64,000 nt of DNA from Drosophila persimilis (lineage: Eukaryota; Arthropoda; Insecta; Diptera; Drosophilidae), in NCBI RefSeq assembly GCF_003286085.1, contig NW_020825324.1, positions 744,001 to 808,000 on the forward strand. Reading direction: 5' to 3'. The translations under genes were made by a program, and so were the position numbers. Below, in pieces: positions 38,833 through 49,937 of this stretch. The notes beneath the pieces are model-generated. The model saw nothing but the letters and a program-made list of their open reading frames with translations, did no database searches and had not been told where the DNA came from. The first letter of the stretch is position 1, and each line of letters begins with the position of its first letter.

Positions 38833-40038
38833 ATGAACGTCGCCACCAGAAAAGCCACAGCGCCAAAGGGCAAGGGACACACAGCCAAGTGAGTAACGGA
38901 CTGAGGAGCAAGGCAAAGGAGTAACGAGACTTCTCCCCGAAACCACAGAAAGCCACATTCGTCGCCGTCCGGAGAGATGGGCGATCGGTTTCAGGCGAGG
39001 TCTGGCGAGGTCTGGTGGAACTATGTTCCGGCCAGCACTAGCAGCAGTGCCGGGTGTCTGGGGGATCCACCGTACGACAATCGCGAACACTTTCCGCCCC
39101 TGGAGGAGCCACGACACGCATCGAAGCGGCGGCAGCAGTGCAAATCGTCGTCGGGCACCGGGGAGCAGCCTCCATTGGCACGAACCCTGCTGCCCCATTG
39201 GGTGCGTATGAAGGACATGAAGTGGCTGGACAGACTCACCAGCAACAGCAGCAGCACGCCACCCGTGCCGCACCAGGTGGCGGCAACGGCCACGGCAACG
39301 GCCACGGCAACGGCAACGGCAACAGAAAGCGCGCCAGATGAGAGTGAACTTGAGACGGCGCCCAAGCCCGGGACCACTCTGACGGCCCGAGTGACCGCCA
39401 GAGAGGGACCCTTACGGGCCTCGTCCGCGAGGAGCGAGGGGGCACCGCTGGATACCCGCTGCTTGAATCTGATGTTCGAGAGCTTCGACATGATCGGGAT
39501 CTCCACGCAGGCGGACGATCCGCAGGTGTATGACAAGCGGTCGCCGAATTTCCGGCTGACCTCGGAGCAAAAGCAACGACTGCACGATGCCATCGAGGAG
39601 GAGGCGAATGGGCGGGTGCTGGATGCCCTCGAAAGGGTCATACAGGAGATACGCGACGAAATCGATCAGATGTCCCACCACATGAGGAGGGGGGAGGAGA
39701 CATCGGAGCTGCCTTCGGGCGTCTTCGATCACTCGATGTGGACCGGGTGCACCTCAACGCCGAACAACAAGCCGGCAAACAGGTGCAGCTCCCCGAAGAT
39801 TCGCAGCTTCGCGGACAACAATTTTGAGGACACTTATGGCCAGAGCTGGAGGACACGTCCGCGCAACTTCAGGACCAAGTCGCACGGCGCCTGGAATGCC
39901 ACGGAAAGCGACTCCGATTTGCCGAAGGCATCGTCCAACGCGGGACGACCCCGGTGCGTGGGTGGCTATCCGGGTGTCATTGATCGCTCCATTTTGGACT
40001 TTCGTCAGCCGCCATTCCCGCGCCATTCCCAGCACTAA
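38833..40038 (+). CDS. Unrecognised 381-aa protein
   Basis: Exons 38833-38888 and 38949-40038 are joined over a typical 60-nt intron (donor GTGAGT, acceptor ACCACAG) with phase 2 preserved. The protein begins MNVATRKATAPKGKGHTAKK and runs into the long frame that also has an ATG at 38977, so a shorter 353-aa product is the alternative. The middle has an Ala-Thr dipeptide repeat encoded by a GGCAAC/GGCCAC repeat (about 39281-39331). A better-formed segment follows (LMFESFDMIGISTQADD, then a helix-prone LDALERVIQEIRDEIDQMS), and the end is basic and disordered. GC-rich third positions support coding. An AATAAA 57 nt after the stop (40095-40100) gives a very short 3' UTR. I do not recognise a domain. 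Convergent with the LRR-like gene. Confidence 0.65.
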
Positions 40039-41037
40039 TACGATCCATAAAATCTACTTAAATTCTCAACGTTTTTGCCCAGCAAACTGTCTCAAATAAA
40101 ATGTTGTCGGAGGGCCCAATGTTCTCAAGGATATCCCTATCCCTGTCCTTCCCTCCCTGCCCCCCTACCACACGAGGGGTCGGGCTGCTTGCATTCGTTC
40201 GCGTAAGCCATTGAATGTTTGAGGTTTCACTTTTCATCCGTGGCCAAAACGTATCGCCGAAGAAAGTGAAAAGGCAGGCAGGCAGACAGCTTACGAAAAA
40301 TGGCAACAAAAAATGAGGGAATGGTGGGGCACAAAAAAGTGACTTGTCAGCGCCCGCCAATTGTTTGCCAGCGACAGAAAACGTTTCGTTTTCGAGTATT
40401 ACCAAACCAAAACGGAACAGAGGCCACTCCACAGAGCAGAGGAGATGCCATCGTATAACTGAGGCCATTGATTGGGCGTAGAACCAGTGCGGACATATCT
40501 GATGAAAGCCATCTGAATTATGGCCAAATTATAATAGATTACAGACTGCACTGAAAGTCAAAGAAAACTCAACAAAAGTTCTGCAACGATCGATATTTTT
40601 GACAACTATTCTTGAGGGATTGTGGCAGATACCTCTGTGGTGGGGGCTCTTACAATCCTGCAAGCGGAAACTGTTGAGATCTCCTGCTACAGAGTGCCAC
40701 AGAGTCTATCTGGGAGATAACCCCTTGATCTTCGAGTGCCCGAGAGCCTGTCTGAGAGGGAAAGCACAGCTGTACCTAGTCCTTCTGCCAGAGAGAGACG
40801 AGAGGGTTCTTCCTCCTCCACAGACCAGAGACTGAAGCACTTTAGAGTGCCGTGGCACCACGGCAGCCCCTGGCACTTTCAATTTGCATACAAATTAAGC
40901 TATCTGTGGGGGATACAAGTGAAAAGAAAACAAAGAAGACCCTTTGACTGTGGAATTCCGAATAGAAATCATTGAAAATCGCAATCACAATAAACATGAG
41001 GCCTCTATGGCGGGTCTGCAGTTGCTTTTGTATTCAA
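40039..41037. other. Convergent spacer
   Basis: About 1 kb between two convergent genes. Beyond the polyadenylation signal at 40095-40100 it shows nothing distinctive; short open frames lack support. Confidence 0.5.
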
Positions 41038-42589
41038 TTAGGCATCGGGGGGCATTTGGGGAATTTGGGGAATCTGGGGATCAGCTGCCTCCGAAGAACC
41101 TTGGTCCAGGGAAGGACCGTGAAAGAACACCTGTACATCCTCCAGGGGAGTGCTTTCGTCCTCGACGAACTCGATCTTAAGGATGTCACGGCGGGGCTCC
41201 CAGTACTCCGCAAACTACAAGGCGACAAAGAGACCAAGAGACCAAGAGAGAGAGTGAGAAGTGAAAGGGATCTGTGGCTTTAGGCACACTCACCACGGTC
41301 TTGTAGGCGGCCAAAAGCGACTTGCAGTTGGTCAGAACGAGGCTCAGGGGATGGCCCACGGCCATTTCGGCCCGTGCGCGATAGACGTTGTGCAGCAGGG
41401 CGCCCGTCAGGAGGGGGCCCTCAATCAGGCTGAGCTCGTGGATGGCCGGACAGCGCTGGACGATGTCCTGGATGTGGCTATCGGTCAGATTGTGGCACCG
41501 GTTCAGCGCAATGTGGCGCTGGGCCCGCGGCAGATCGAGGCTTCCGATCGCCATGTGCCCGAAGTCGCAGTTGCCCAGGACGAGGCGGTCCAGGCGAGTG
41601 CAGCGACCCATGGCCATGGTCGCGAGGCTCTGGGCACCGTTGCCGAGCCATCCGCAGTCCATCTGTATGGCCTCGATGGAGTCGCCCTTCAGGGCGACGA
41701 TTGAGCGCAGACAGTCCACGGCCAGGCTGCTGTTGCGGCCGCACTGCGTCAGCTCGATCAGCTGCTGGTGGGGGCGACTGATCAGCAGGTCCCGCTGATT
41801 GGCGAAAATGCTGACGGGCACCGATATGCCGTTCACGAAGGGGCACTTGGCCACGCCGCTGAGGTCGAGGCGGGCGTCGCACTCGGCCTTGATCGAGAGT
41901 CGCTCCAGCTGGCGGCAGCGTTCGAACACACCCGTGATGGCGCTCTGCGAGATGCTGCCGTAGAGGGCCAGCAGCTCCAGGTTTGCGAAGCGCTCGATGA
42001 AGTGCACCTGGACGTTGCAGTAGAGGTGGAGGCGCCGCAGGTTGACCATCAGCTTGGGCAGCGAGTGCATCGGCCACTCGGAGAAGGTAACGCGGCAGCT
42101 GCTCGTCTGCGCCGTGTCGCCCTGGGCCCCGGTGGCGGGGTCCGTGTCCTTCGACATCAGGTGGCACTCCTGCACAGAGCTCAGGTCCCCCACCTCGGCC
42201 GTCTCCAGGGCCTTGAGGTTGTCCGCGAGTCGGTCGACGTCGAAAACCACACACTTGAACGACTTTTGCATGTCGCCCAGGAACAACAGCTGATCCTTCG
42301 GGCTGGGCAGCTCCTGGTTCAGGTATCGGAGGTCCAAGCGCCTGGCACTGGCGTGCCACAGCTGCGAGCCGACGGCCAGCGTCGACGGCAGCATCTGTTC
42401 CCCAAAGTCCAGTCCGGGGGTGCTGTGCACCCCTGCCCCCAGGCCGGGGGACGCGGAACGGGAACGGGAGCCCGATGGCTGGGCCGCCTCCTCGCCGTCG
42501 CCTGGCTTCGTGTCGGAACTGAATTGCACGCGTCGCCCGGGCTTGGGGCCTGCGGGGCCTGCCCCGTCCTGCTCCTGTCCATCGACCAT
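41038..42589 (-). CDS. Leucine-rich-repeat-like protein (ribonuclease-inhibitor/AMN1-type fold), 490 aa
   Basis: Two exons on the minus strand, 42589-41294 and 41214-41038, are joined at phase 0 (donor GTGAGT, acceptor CTTGTAG, intron 79 nt). The first about 75 residues are Gly/Ser/Pro-rich and disordered. From about residue 90 to 430 the chain has irregular leucine-rich repeats of the ribonuclease-inhibitor/F-box-LRR kind: LVNLRRLHLYCNVQVHF, FANLELLALYGSI, CRQLERLSIKAECD, CTRLDRLVLGNCDFG, HIALNRCHNLTD, IVQRCPAIHELSLIEG. No F-box is visible at the N-terminus. The tail starts FAEYWEPRRDILKIEFVEDE and ends with an IPQIPQMPPDA repeat. Such proteins are usually substrate-recognition or scaffold subunits; a specific role is not inferable. 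Orthology is not recognised. Confidence 0.7.
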
Positions 42590-45402
42590 TATTGCAACGA
42601 GTCGAAAGCCGAACGCGCGATTGCAAAGTGCAAAGAATTTAAATTAAAATTTGGAAAATACAATGAAAAATTGCGTGTGGCAGCTTAGTTTTATTCCGGT
42701 CAAAACTGGGAACTGTTTTCCTTAGTTACGTTTCATTAAGTGAAATTTTTTCAAGCTATACTGAGAGTCTACGAGTATCTGAAACAGCTAGGCCTACTAT
42801 GATCCCTCTTTGGCAACCATTTCAAGGCCTACCCCCAGGGGCTCCAGGGGCTCGAAGGGCTCCATAGAAGTGTAGAAAGTGAGCGTGGACTTTCCCATTG
42901 TAGATGATATGGTGCTGGCATGGCATGGCATGGCATGGCACCTTGTGGCAAGCTTGCATCTAATTATTGCACCTTTGCTGCGGCCCGGGCCCGGGACCGG
43001 GGCCGGGCGACGCCTTTTCAATTTTGCTTTTGTCGCTTGCACTTGAAGGTTGCCTCGTTTTCATTTCACTCTCTCGCCTTTTGTGCACTTTGTGGCATTG
43101 CTGGGTATGCCGCACATTGAGAGGCAGTCTGCCAGGGCCGAGAGGGAACAGAATTCGAGCTGCTTTTTTTTTGCCACTCTGGCATTCTATTGCCCCCAAA
43201 GGATGCCTTGAGGAGACATTCAAAATCCTCTGAAAGTTTATACAACTTTCTGTTCAATCCATAAAATGATGGCATCGCGAACATCGGGGCCGACAATATT
43301 ACAGTCGAATCTCAAGGGGAATTCGTAGAATTAATTTTTGCATTGCAGATTTCTGGAAATAAATTCGTGGTACGAAAGCTCAACTGTACATCGAATATTA
43401 ATCAGCTGTGAGTGTTGTTGAACAGCTGTTGCACTAAGCAGGCGTTTACCAACACTGATTAACAGTATCTTAAGACATTTGCAGTGTATCCCCGTAGTCT
43501 GTGGTCTTTTTTAGCTGTGTGCTGTTTCTGGCGTTTGTTTATGTTTCTGTGTATGTGCCTTTGTGGCTTGTGTGTTAATTGCAGTGTGTGGCTGGTGGCA
43601 GCACTTGCTCCAGTTTCATGGGGCATATGAAAGTGCATTTGGTTTGTGCTTCTGTTGTTTCGTTTTTATTTCTTTAACATTTTGCTGGGGGGGGTTATTA
43701 TGAAATGCTTTGCATACTAGCGACCTAGAGTCTACGCTGCTGGCTGCCCCCCGCCCCCAGCCCCAGAGATGGCATTTGGAAGCCCCCAAACCCCCGCCCA
43801 GATTCGCCTACAGATACGACACGGAGAGAACATCACATCTCTGGATCTATGGATGTCATTCGTTATGGTTCGCAGACCTTTTGCCAGAGGCTGGAGCCCA
43901 GACAGTGGCTCTGGCTGGCGTCGGGCTTCTCTTTACCTTTAAACAATTGTTGGCTTTTGCTTTATGGCCCACTCGAATTACCATAAAAACACACATTAAA
44001 GCATAAAAGCAAAATCAGGCAAGCGGGCAAATTAATGCCGCTGTGTTGACCTTTAACGCCTCATGCTATGCGTACTCGTACGCGTACTACGATTATGTAG
44101 TACCCATCTGTGCCCATCCATCCAACTGTGGGTCTGCCGAATGCTTAAAGGCGTATACGTAATATTTTCAGGGCTCAAAACGGGTTGTGGGCGGGGAGGG
44201 GGGGGAGCACCTGTTATGGGTCGGGGTGGGTCCATCTTATCAATTTTCGGGATCGACTTCAATCCATTGGCGGAACATTAACCCAAATAAATGCCCAGAA
44301 AGATACAACGTTTAACAAAGTTCTCATTCTCTTTTTTGGTTGCTGTTTTTGTTGTTGTTTTTAGCACAAACAAATTAGGACGGGCTTTTTTGTTTTTTGT
44401 TTTTGTGTCTGTCGTTCCATGGCTTTTTCGGAATCGCCAAAAGTCTGGTGGTGGCAACCGACAAAACCGAAAACTACAAGTAAATTGTATTTTCACAGCC
44501 GCCCGCCCCAAAATGGGAATGCTAATTTTTGCTACCCTCGAAATCTTGCCACTCAAACGGGGGTATATTGTGTCCTCCCTTCGAATGGGAGGATAGATGG
44601 TTTTCATTCCATGTGCAGGTTTTTCAAGCAACATTTCGATTGGTTTTGCTGTTAAAGTGGAATCAGATCCTGCTGTAAATAAATATTCTATGAAAACGAA
44701 GAAATGAAGGCCTAAATATTCAGTAATCTTTGGGACTTAACACCACTGTTCTTTGTACGGGGGGCATTACACAACACTGAAGCACACAGGCCATGCTGGA
44801 TAGGGGCTTAGTCGGATCCACTCTGGCTGTCTGTCGTTCGTTTCTTATTTGCTTTTGCGTACTGCTTTTGTTGGCGGGCTGTTGGCCAGAACAAAAGCGG
44901 CGAAAACAATTAAGCCCCAAAGAGGATGACAAACGGAGAGTGCCGGGAGTGGGGGGTGGGTTGAGGCAAAGCCGAAGCCAAAGCCAAAGCCGTTTAAGAC
45001 AATTACATCTTTTTAGCATGGCCCGAAAAGCGTGGGCCGCAAGACGCCCCAAAAATGGCATGGAAATGATAATCAAAAGAAGATGTGACTGGAAGGAAAC
45101 ACTTTTATGAGCCAGATCCAAGTCGACGACCTTCGGTTGGGATGGGATCCCTGCGCCCAAAAATGGCAATTCCTTGGCCGCGATCAAACCCGTTTTTCTC
45201 CGAATGTAAACCGAATAAAAACAAAGAAAAGCAATTTCGATGACTTCATCGGATATCGGGCAGGCATATAGTAGTAGTATTTTATGGGATTTCGTGGAGT
45301 ACTTTTGGGCCACACATTGTTACCCCTGACTCATCCTCTCACGGTCTGTCTCTCTTTCCATTTCCTGGGCAGTCGTCGCAAGATCACAGAACGGAGCGCA
45401 TC
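42590..45402. other. Spacer between the LRR-like gene and the type I membrane protein gene
   Basis: The upstream region of both divergently transcribed genes. It holds a GGCAT pentamer repeat (42915-42942), a GC-rich patch at 42980-43010 and T-rich runs; no gene is supported. The DNA just before 45403 should include the 5' UTR of the plus-strand gene. Confidence 0.45.
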
Positions 45403-47003
45403 ATGACTTTCTATTGGTGGTCACACTGGTTCTGGATAACCTGCCTCAGCGGTAAGCCCCGGTGAACCCAGGCCCTAGCCTGCCAGATTTTATATCCTTT
45501 GTGTGTCCTGCAGTTCAATTGCTGTCCAGCCATGTCCACACATATCCCAGGGGCCAGGAGGAGGAGGCACAGCAGGCGGCCCAGCCTGTGGTGCGGCAGA
45601 CCACAAAGCTGTACCAGACGACGGTCAGCCAGACCTGGTCGACGGCCACACAGAGCAACATCATGGATCTGACCAACAGGCCAACAGGGGGTGCCAGTGG
45701 CAGTGGCAGTGGCAGTGGCAGTGGCGTGACGCCTGTCTACAACAGGGAGGATGAGGATCAATATGAGGAGGACGATCATGAAGATCTGCTGCTAAACGAT
45801 GGAGCGGAACTCCACCAGCCAGATGCCGATGCCGATGCTGATGCCGATGAAGTGGAGGAGCCTGTGGATGCTCAGTACGAGTTCAAGCGCTCGGCGGACT
45901 TTACCTCCGAGCAGCTAAACAATTTTACGAATTTTAGCAGTAGCACAAGGTAAGCCACCGAATCACATTTCTTTGTTCTAGCTCCTAATCTCTATCCCCT
46001 TTCCTTTGGCAGTACAAACGGCAGCACCAGCAACAGCAGCAGCGCTTTGAAGCCTGCTTTGAACAGCAACAGCAGTAGTCCAGCCACAACGACAGCTGCC
46101 ACCACAGCCTCATCATCAAGCCCATCCTCATCATCCTCCTCCTCAACAGCTGCCACAACAACAACAACAACAACAACGACAGCAGCAGCAGCAACAACAG
46201 AAGCAGCTACCACAAATGGTGGAGCAGCCACTGCAGCCACACCAGTGACATCATCGGCCACACCCTCAACACCGAAGATCAACACGGAATGGCTGTCGGA
46301 TGAGCTGCTGGAACGTGAGGGCGAGAAGGCCCCCTTCACGCTGGAGAATGCCAACAAGGAGGAGGAGCTGCGTCGGGCCGAGAGCGAGCATCGGTCGCGC
46401 AAGTCGAAAGTATTGTCGGCCGAATACAAGCACATCAATCGGTACATCAATTTCTCCAGCGATACAAAGAGCCTGCTGACGCGGTCGGCCTCGGCGGCGC
46501 CCAGTGTGGCCGATGGCTATGATGGGGCCAACGATGATGGCAACATTTCATCCGAGGCACTGGCCATTCAGGTGAGACCAGGAGCGCCCTTTTGCCGGCG
46601 CTGGTGTGGGAATCAAACTCTAACGCGATGGAATTTTTACAGCGTACGTATTTCCTGGACGCGGGCGCCATTTCGGCCATTTGTTTCACGGTCTTTGGCA
46701 TCTGCTGCACTGTGGGCACCATTGGGATTGTGCTATACCGTCGGAGGTTCCTGAACAAGCCGCAGGCCCTGAGCGAGCCCGATTCCAGTGTCTATATAGA
46801 TGATAGCACCATGCGGGTGAGTGTAAGGATTCGTGGACCAATTGTCATCCCAATCTGTGGCACCGCATTTCATACTTCTCTCTCGCCCGCAGGACAACTC
46901 GGATGAGATGTACAGCCTGGACAACGATTCGTTTCTCAACTCTTTGGAGGCGATGACAATACAGAACTACTGGACGGACACGGTCAAACATACAAAGCTT
47001 TAA
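45403..47003 (+). CDS. Mucin-like type I membrane protein, unrecognised, 442 aa
   Basis: Exons 45403-45451, 45514-45949, 46013-46571, 46643-46816 and 46893-47003; all phases close. A signal peptide (MTFYWWSHWFWITCL...) is interrupted by the first intron. The ectodomain is acidic and then Ser/Thr-rich: an SG repeat, an Asp-Ala repeat, and a long Ser/Ala/Thr run that would be densely O-glycosylated. A better-ordered juxtamembrane part follows (INTEWLSDELLEREGEKAP, SEHRSRKSKVLSAEYKHINR). One membrane helix (AISAICFTVFGICCTVGTIG, about residues 356-378) is followed by stop-transfer YRRR. The short cytoplasmic tail (DEMYSLDNDSFLNSLEAM...) looks like a conserved signalling motif, because it lacks the low complexity seen elsewhere. 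It ends HTKL, fitting the class I PDZ-ligand pattern (S/T-x-hydrophobic). The family is not recognised. It lies upstream of X11L on the same strand. Confidence 0.75.
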
Positions 47004-48024
47004 TTTCTGAGGGCGTCCGTCCCCGTATTGGAATCCCCTTCCTCCCTACGTTTATTGGTTTCTCTCTTTTCCCCCTCTGGCATCCCTTTGGATGCGTCAC
47101 CACATCATAATCATTAAGTAGCGTAGCGTCTAAGCTGGCCGCCCACTCGGGGCTGGAGCCGGGGCCGATGTGTATGTATTTACTAATGTTAGGCACAACC
47201 AAAACGAGCAACTAGTTTAAGCCAAAACTACCAAAATTATGTTTAAAGTGTGTGTATTTAGGAGTTAAGATAAGCGCAAGAATGTTTGTTGATCTTAAAT
47301 GATCTACCCTCTACCAGATCCCGAATCACCCCCAAGTAACCCCTCTCTATGAACCATGAACTCCTGTATTCCAACTCCCACACTCTTATCCATTAGTTAA
47401 TTATTAATTCTTATTTATATTGTTGACTATTGTTTCTCTACCCATTCCCCCCGGCACTCCACCCTTATGTTTCGAACATATGTATGTATATTTATTAAGT
47501 TTTTTTGTCAACATTCATGTATGTCCAACAATTAGAACGCAATCATTCCTTCCAGTTTAGCGTATAGTGCAACTTAATATGTAATTATTGTATTAAAACT
47601 GAATCAAGCATATAGCAATTAAACTTAAACAAGAGAATTGTTTCATTATCTATATCTATAGAAACCAAAAACCCCAACAAAAACCAGAGTTAAAGAACTT
47701 TACAGAAAACTGTTTACTGCCACACAACACCAAGTTCTTGTCAATTTTTGCTCATCGAATTTGTATACACCTCCAAAAAATGTGTTTGTATTTCCGAAAC
47801 TCCAAATGTTGAAACCAGACGGGTACATATAATCGATTAAACTACAAATGCTAAAACTTTTAACTGCAGTTTTGAATTTGGCGCCATTGCCAGTGCTGCA
47901 AAAATCGTGTTATAAAATCCATAATCAAGGCTCCGACGGTATATTTACGGTATATAGGTATATAATGGTGTATTTTGTCAATTTCATCAATCTATTTTTT
48001 CAAAGGAATTTTTAACAAGAAAGG

Positions 48025-48155
48025 GTATAGAAACTTCCATACGCAGGTTTTTTGAATTTTCACTCTCAAATCTTACTAACGTGTATAATTTATTTCAATA
48101 TATTGCATTTAAATCCTTTTCACTCATTCACTTTCAAACAATTTCCATTTGGCGC
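48025..48155 (+). repeat. Dispersed repeat, copy A
   Basis: Diverged copy of the same element as 25189-25301 (opposite orientation), with shared ordered blocks from TATAGAAACTTCCAT to TTGGCGC. Confidence 0.6.
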
Positions 48156-48269
48156 TTAAGTTTCGTGGGACTTTTTTGGGATTTCCTACGATGGAATTTT
48201 TCCTCGCCACAATGTTGCGAACAACATTAACTTGTAAGCCGTGTTTTAGTCAAAATCTAACCTAATTTT

Positions 48270-48548
48270 GTAGAAAATTTATTCATCAATGGGATAAAAT
48301 TATGTGGGTAGAACTCAGGGTTTTAGTTAGCTAGAATTATTCAACGGAATCTCTAAATTGAACAAAAGGAACGACTATCCTCTTTCGCTTTTTTGTTTTG
48401 ACCTATTTCGCTAAAACCTTTTTTTAGACAAGATCCAATAAAAGCAAGTATGTAGAATAAGCCAGTTAAGTAGAAAAATTATTCATAAATCGTATAAATT
48501 TATGTGGGCATGGCTAAATGTTCTATATAGTTAGTAATATTCCACGGA
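48270..48548. repeat. Diverged direct duplication, period about 210 bp
   Basis: 48270-48344 and 48480-48548 share GTAGAAAA, TTATTCAT, ATAAA, TTTATGTGGG or ATTATGTGGG, TAGTTAG or AGTTAGCTAG, and ATATTCCACGGAA or TTATTCAACGGAA in the same order. It lies between the dispersed-repeat copy and the X11L promoter. Confidence 0.6.
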
Positions 48549-48629
48549 AGGTCAAAAACGAGGAATATGTAAAATAGAACTTGAATTAGTCAGGATATTT
48601 ACGATATATTTTTAAAATGAGACGGTATG

Positions 48630-48689
48630 TTTCGGTATATTTCTGACGGTCGGACGGTATATTTTATAGATAAGTCCGCGGTCACACTG
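48630..48689 (+). promoter_or_regulatory. Motif 6 plus Motif 1 promoter, probably X11L
   Basis: TTTCGGTATATTT (Motif 6) and further GGTATATTTT copies are followed by a perfect Motif 1, CGGTCACACTG (48679-48689), in plus orientation. The next downstream plus-strand gene is X11L, whose coding start is 1.25 kb away behind a 5' UTR intron. Confidence 0.6.
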
Positions 48690-49735
48690 CTAGCAATTCG
48701 CTTGCTTTTTTTTTTGAATATCGGTGAAACATTGAGTGCAATATGAATTAAATGGTAAATTAGCGACAGGTGTTGTAGTGCCTGATGATGCCCAGATGCT
48801 GGAGCTGCTGTCGGTCGGGGGCAGCTATTGTGCATGTGATCTTTACCGTCTGTATCCGCGTCGTTCCTGTTCCCTACATTTGTTGTTGTTATTGTTGTCC
48901 GGGTGGGTGGCGTGTGGGCGGCGGCGGCGGAGCTGGCGTTGCCAATTGCTCTGGTGCTCATCATAGAACCTGGAAGAACCAGCTAAAACAAAAAAAAAAC
49001 AGAAAATAACCAGCAAATCTATTGATTTTTAACAATGCCATGGCAATACCCAGACACACACACACACACCACGCATCGACATCGACATCTACACAGGCGC
49101 GCAAAGGCATCAATTCGCTGATGTACACACACACACCCTACGCCACACACCACACACACCCAGATGTCTATATTAGTGTGTGTGTGTTTTTGGTGAAGTA
49201 ACGTCCGTGCCGTGCCACAATTGCAGGCTGCAACAATCGAAAACAAAGGCGAGACACACAGCCTGCAACATCCCTATTCCCCTCCCCCCTCTACCCTTTC
49301 GGGTGGGTGGGTTGCCTTGGTTGTTGTGTCTGGGAGCCAGCCTCCTGCGTTGTACGGTCGAGTTTGTTTTGCCTGCGCGGAATTTTTGGAGGCCAAGTTT
49401 ACGTGCGCAAGCACACACACACACAGTGACATATAGTGGCAGGGAGGGGACACATAAAGGATACACGTGAAGGCTACAGCTACAGCTACTGTGTCCCCTG
49501 ATGACACGATTCGCGGGCCTTGTTATTGGGTTAATTGGCAGCCTCAGCATCCAGCCAGCCAGCCAGCCAGCATTGATTTCTCTGGGTAGCAGCAGCAGCA
49601 GCAGCAACAACCTGTCCCTAACTGGTGTTGGGGCTTGGCCTGGGGCTGCTGCAGTTGCAGCTGCAGTGATTCATCCGTTAGATCATCGTGCCAACTAATC
49701 ACCACCTTCACCTCTACATTTTCGTCTACCCCTCA

Positions 49736-49937
49736 GGCAGTATCTACTCAGAACGAGGCATGTCAGCAGCAGCAGCAGAAGCAGCAGCAGCAGCGGACGC
49801 AGCACTAGAGCAATAATCCAAGACGGAGAGGAGCAGTCACAGCGTCCAGTTCCAGTCCAAGACCATCCATACAGCTGCATTCCAGCAGGATCCAGCAGCC
49901 ATCCATTGCACGGTGCCAGCGTATACCCCAGGCAGGC
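49736..49937 (+). other. X11L 5' UTR part of the first coding exon, with upstream ORF
   Basis: It begins after acceptor CCCCTCAG. A complete upstream ORF (49760-49816) encodes an 18-residue, mainly poly-alanine peptide made from a GCA repeat, ending TAA 121 nt before the main ATG. It could lower translation of X11L. Confidence 0.45.

Larger units (their letters stand above)
47004..49735. other. 3' UTR of the type I membrane gene, spacer, and X11L promoter/5' region
   Basis: 47004 to about 47640 is the likely 3' UTR (ATTAAA-type signal at 47618-47623). 47.9-48.7 kb holds Motif 6-like words, a dispersed-repeat copy and a diverged direct duplication. After the Motif 1 promoter (48679-48689) comes X11L 5' UTR/intron sequence with CA repeats, CAGC repeats (49551-49571) and a branch point (CTAAT) plus acceptor (CCCCTCAG) ending at 49735. 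Confidence 0.5.

Noticed and set aside
46047-46450. Long minus-strand frames opposite the Ser/Thr-rich exon of the type I membrane protein
   Set aside because: They are shadows of trinucleotide repeats (poly-Ala/Val/Leu on the reverse strand) with no splice or start support.
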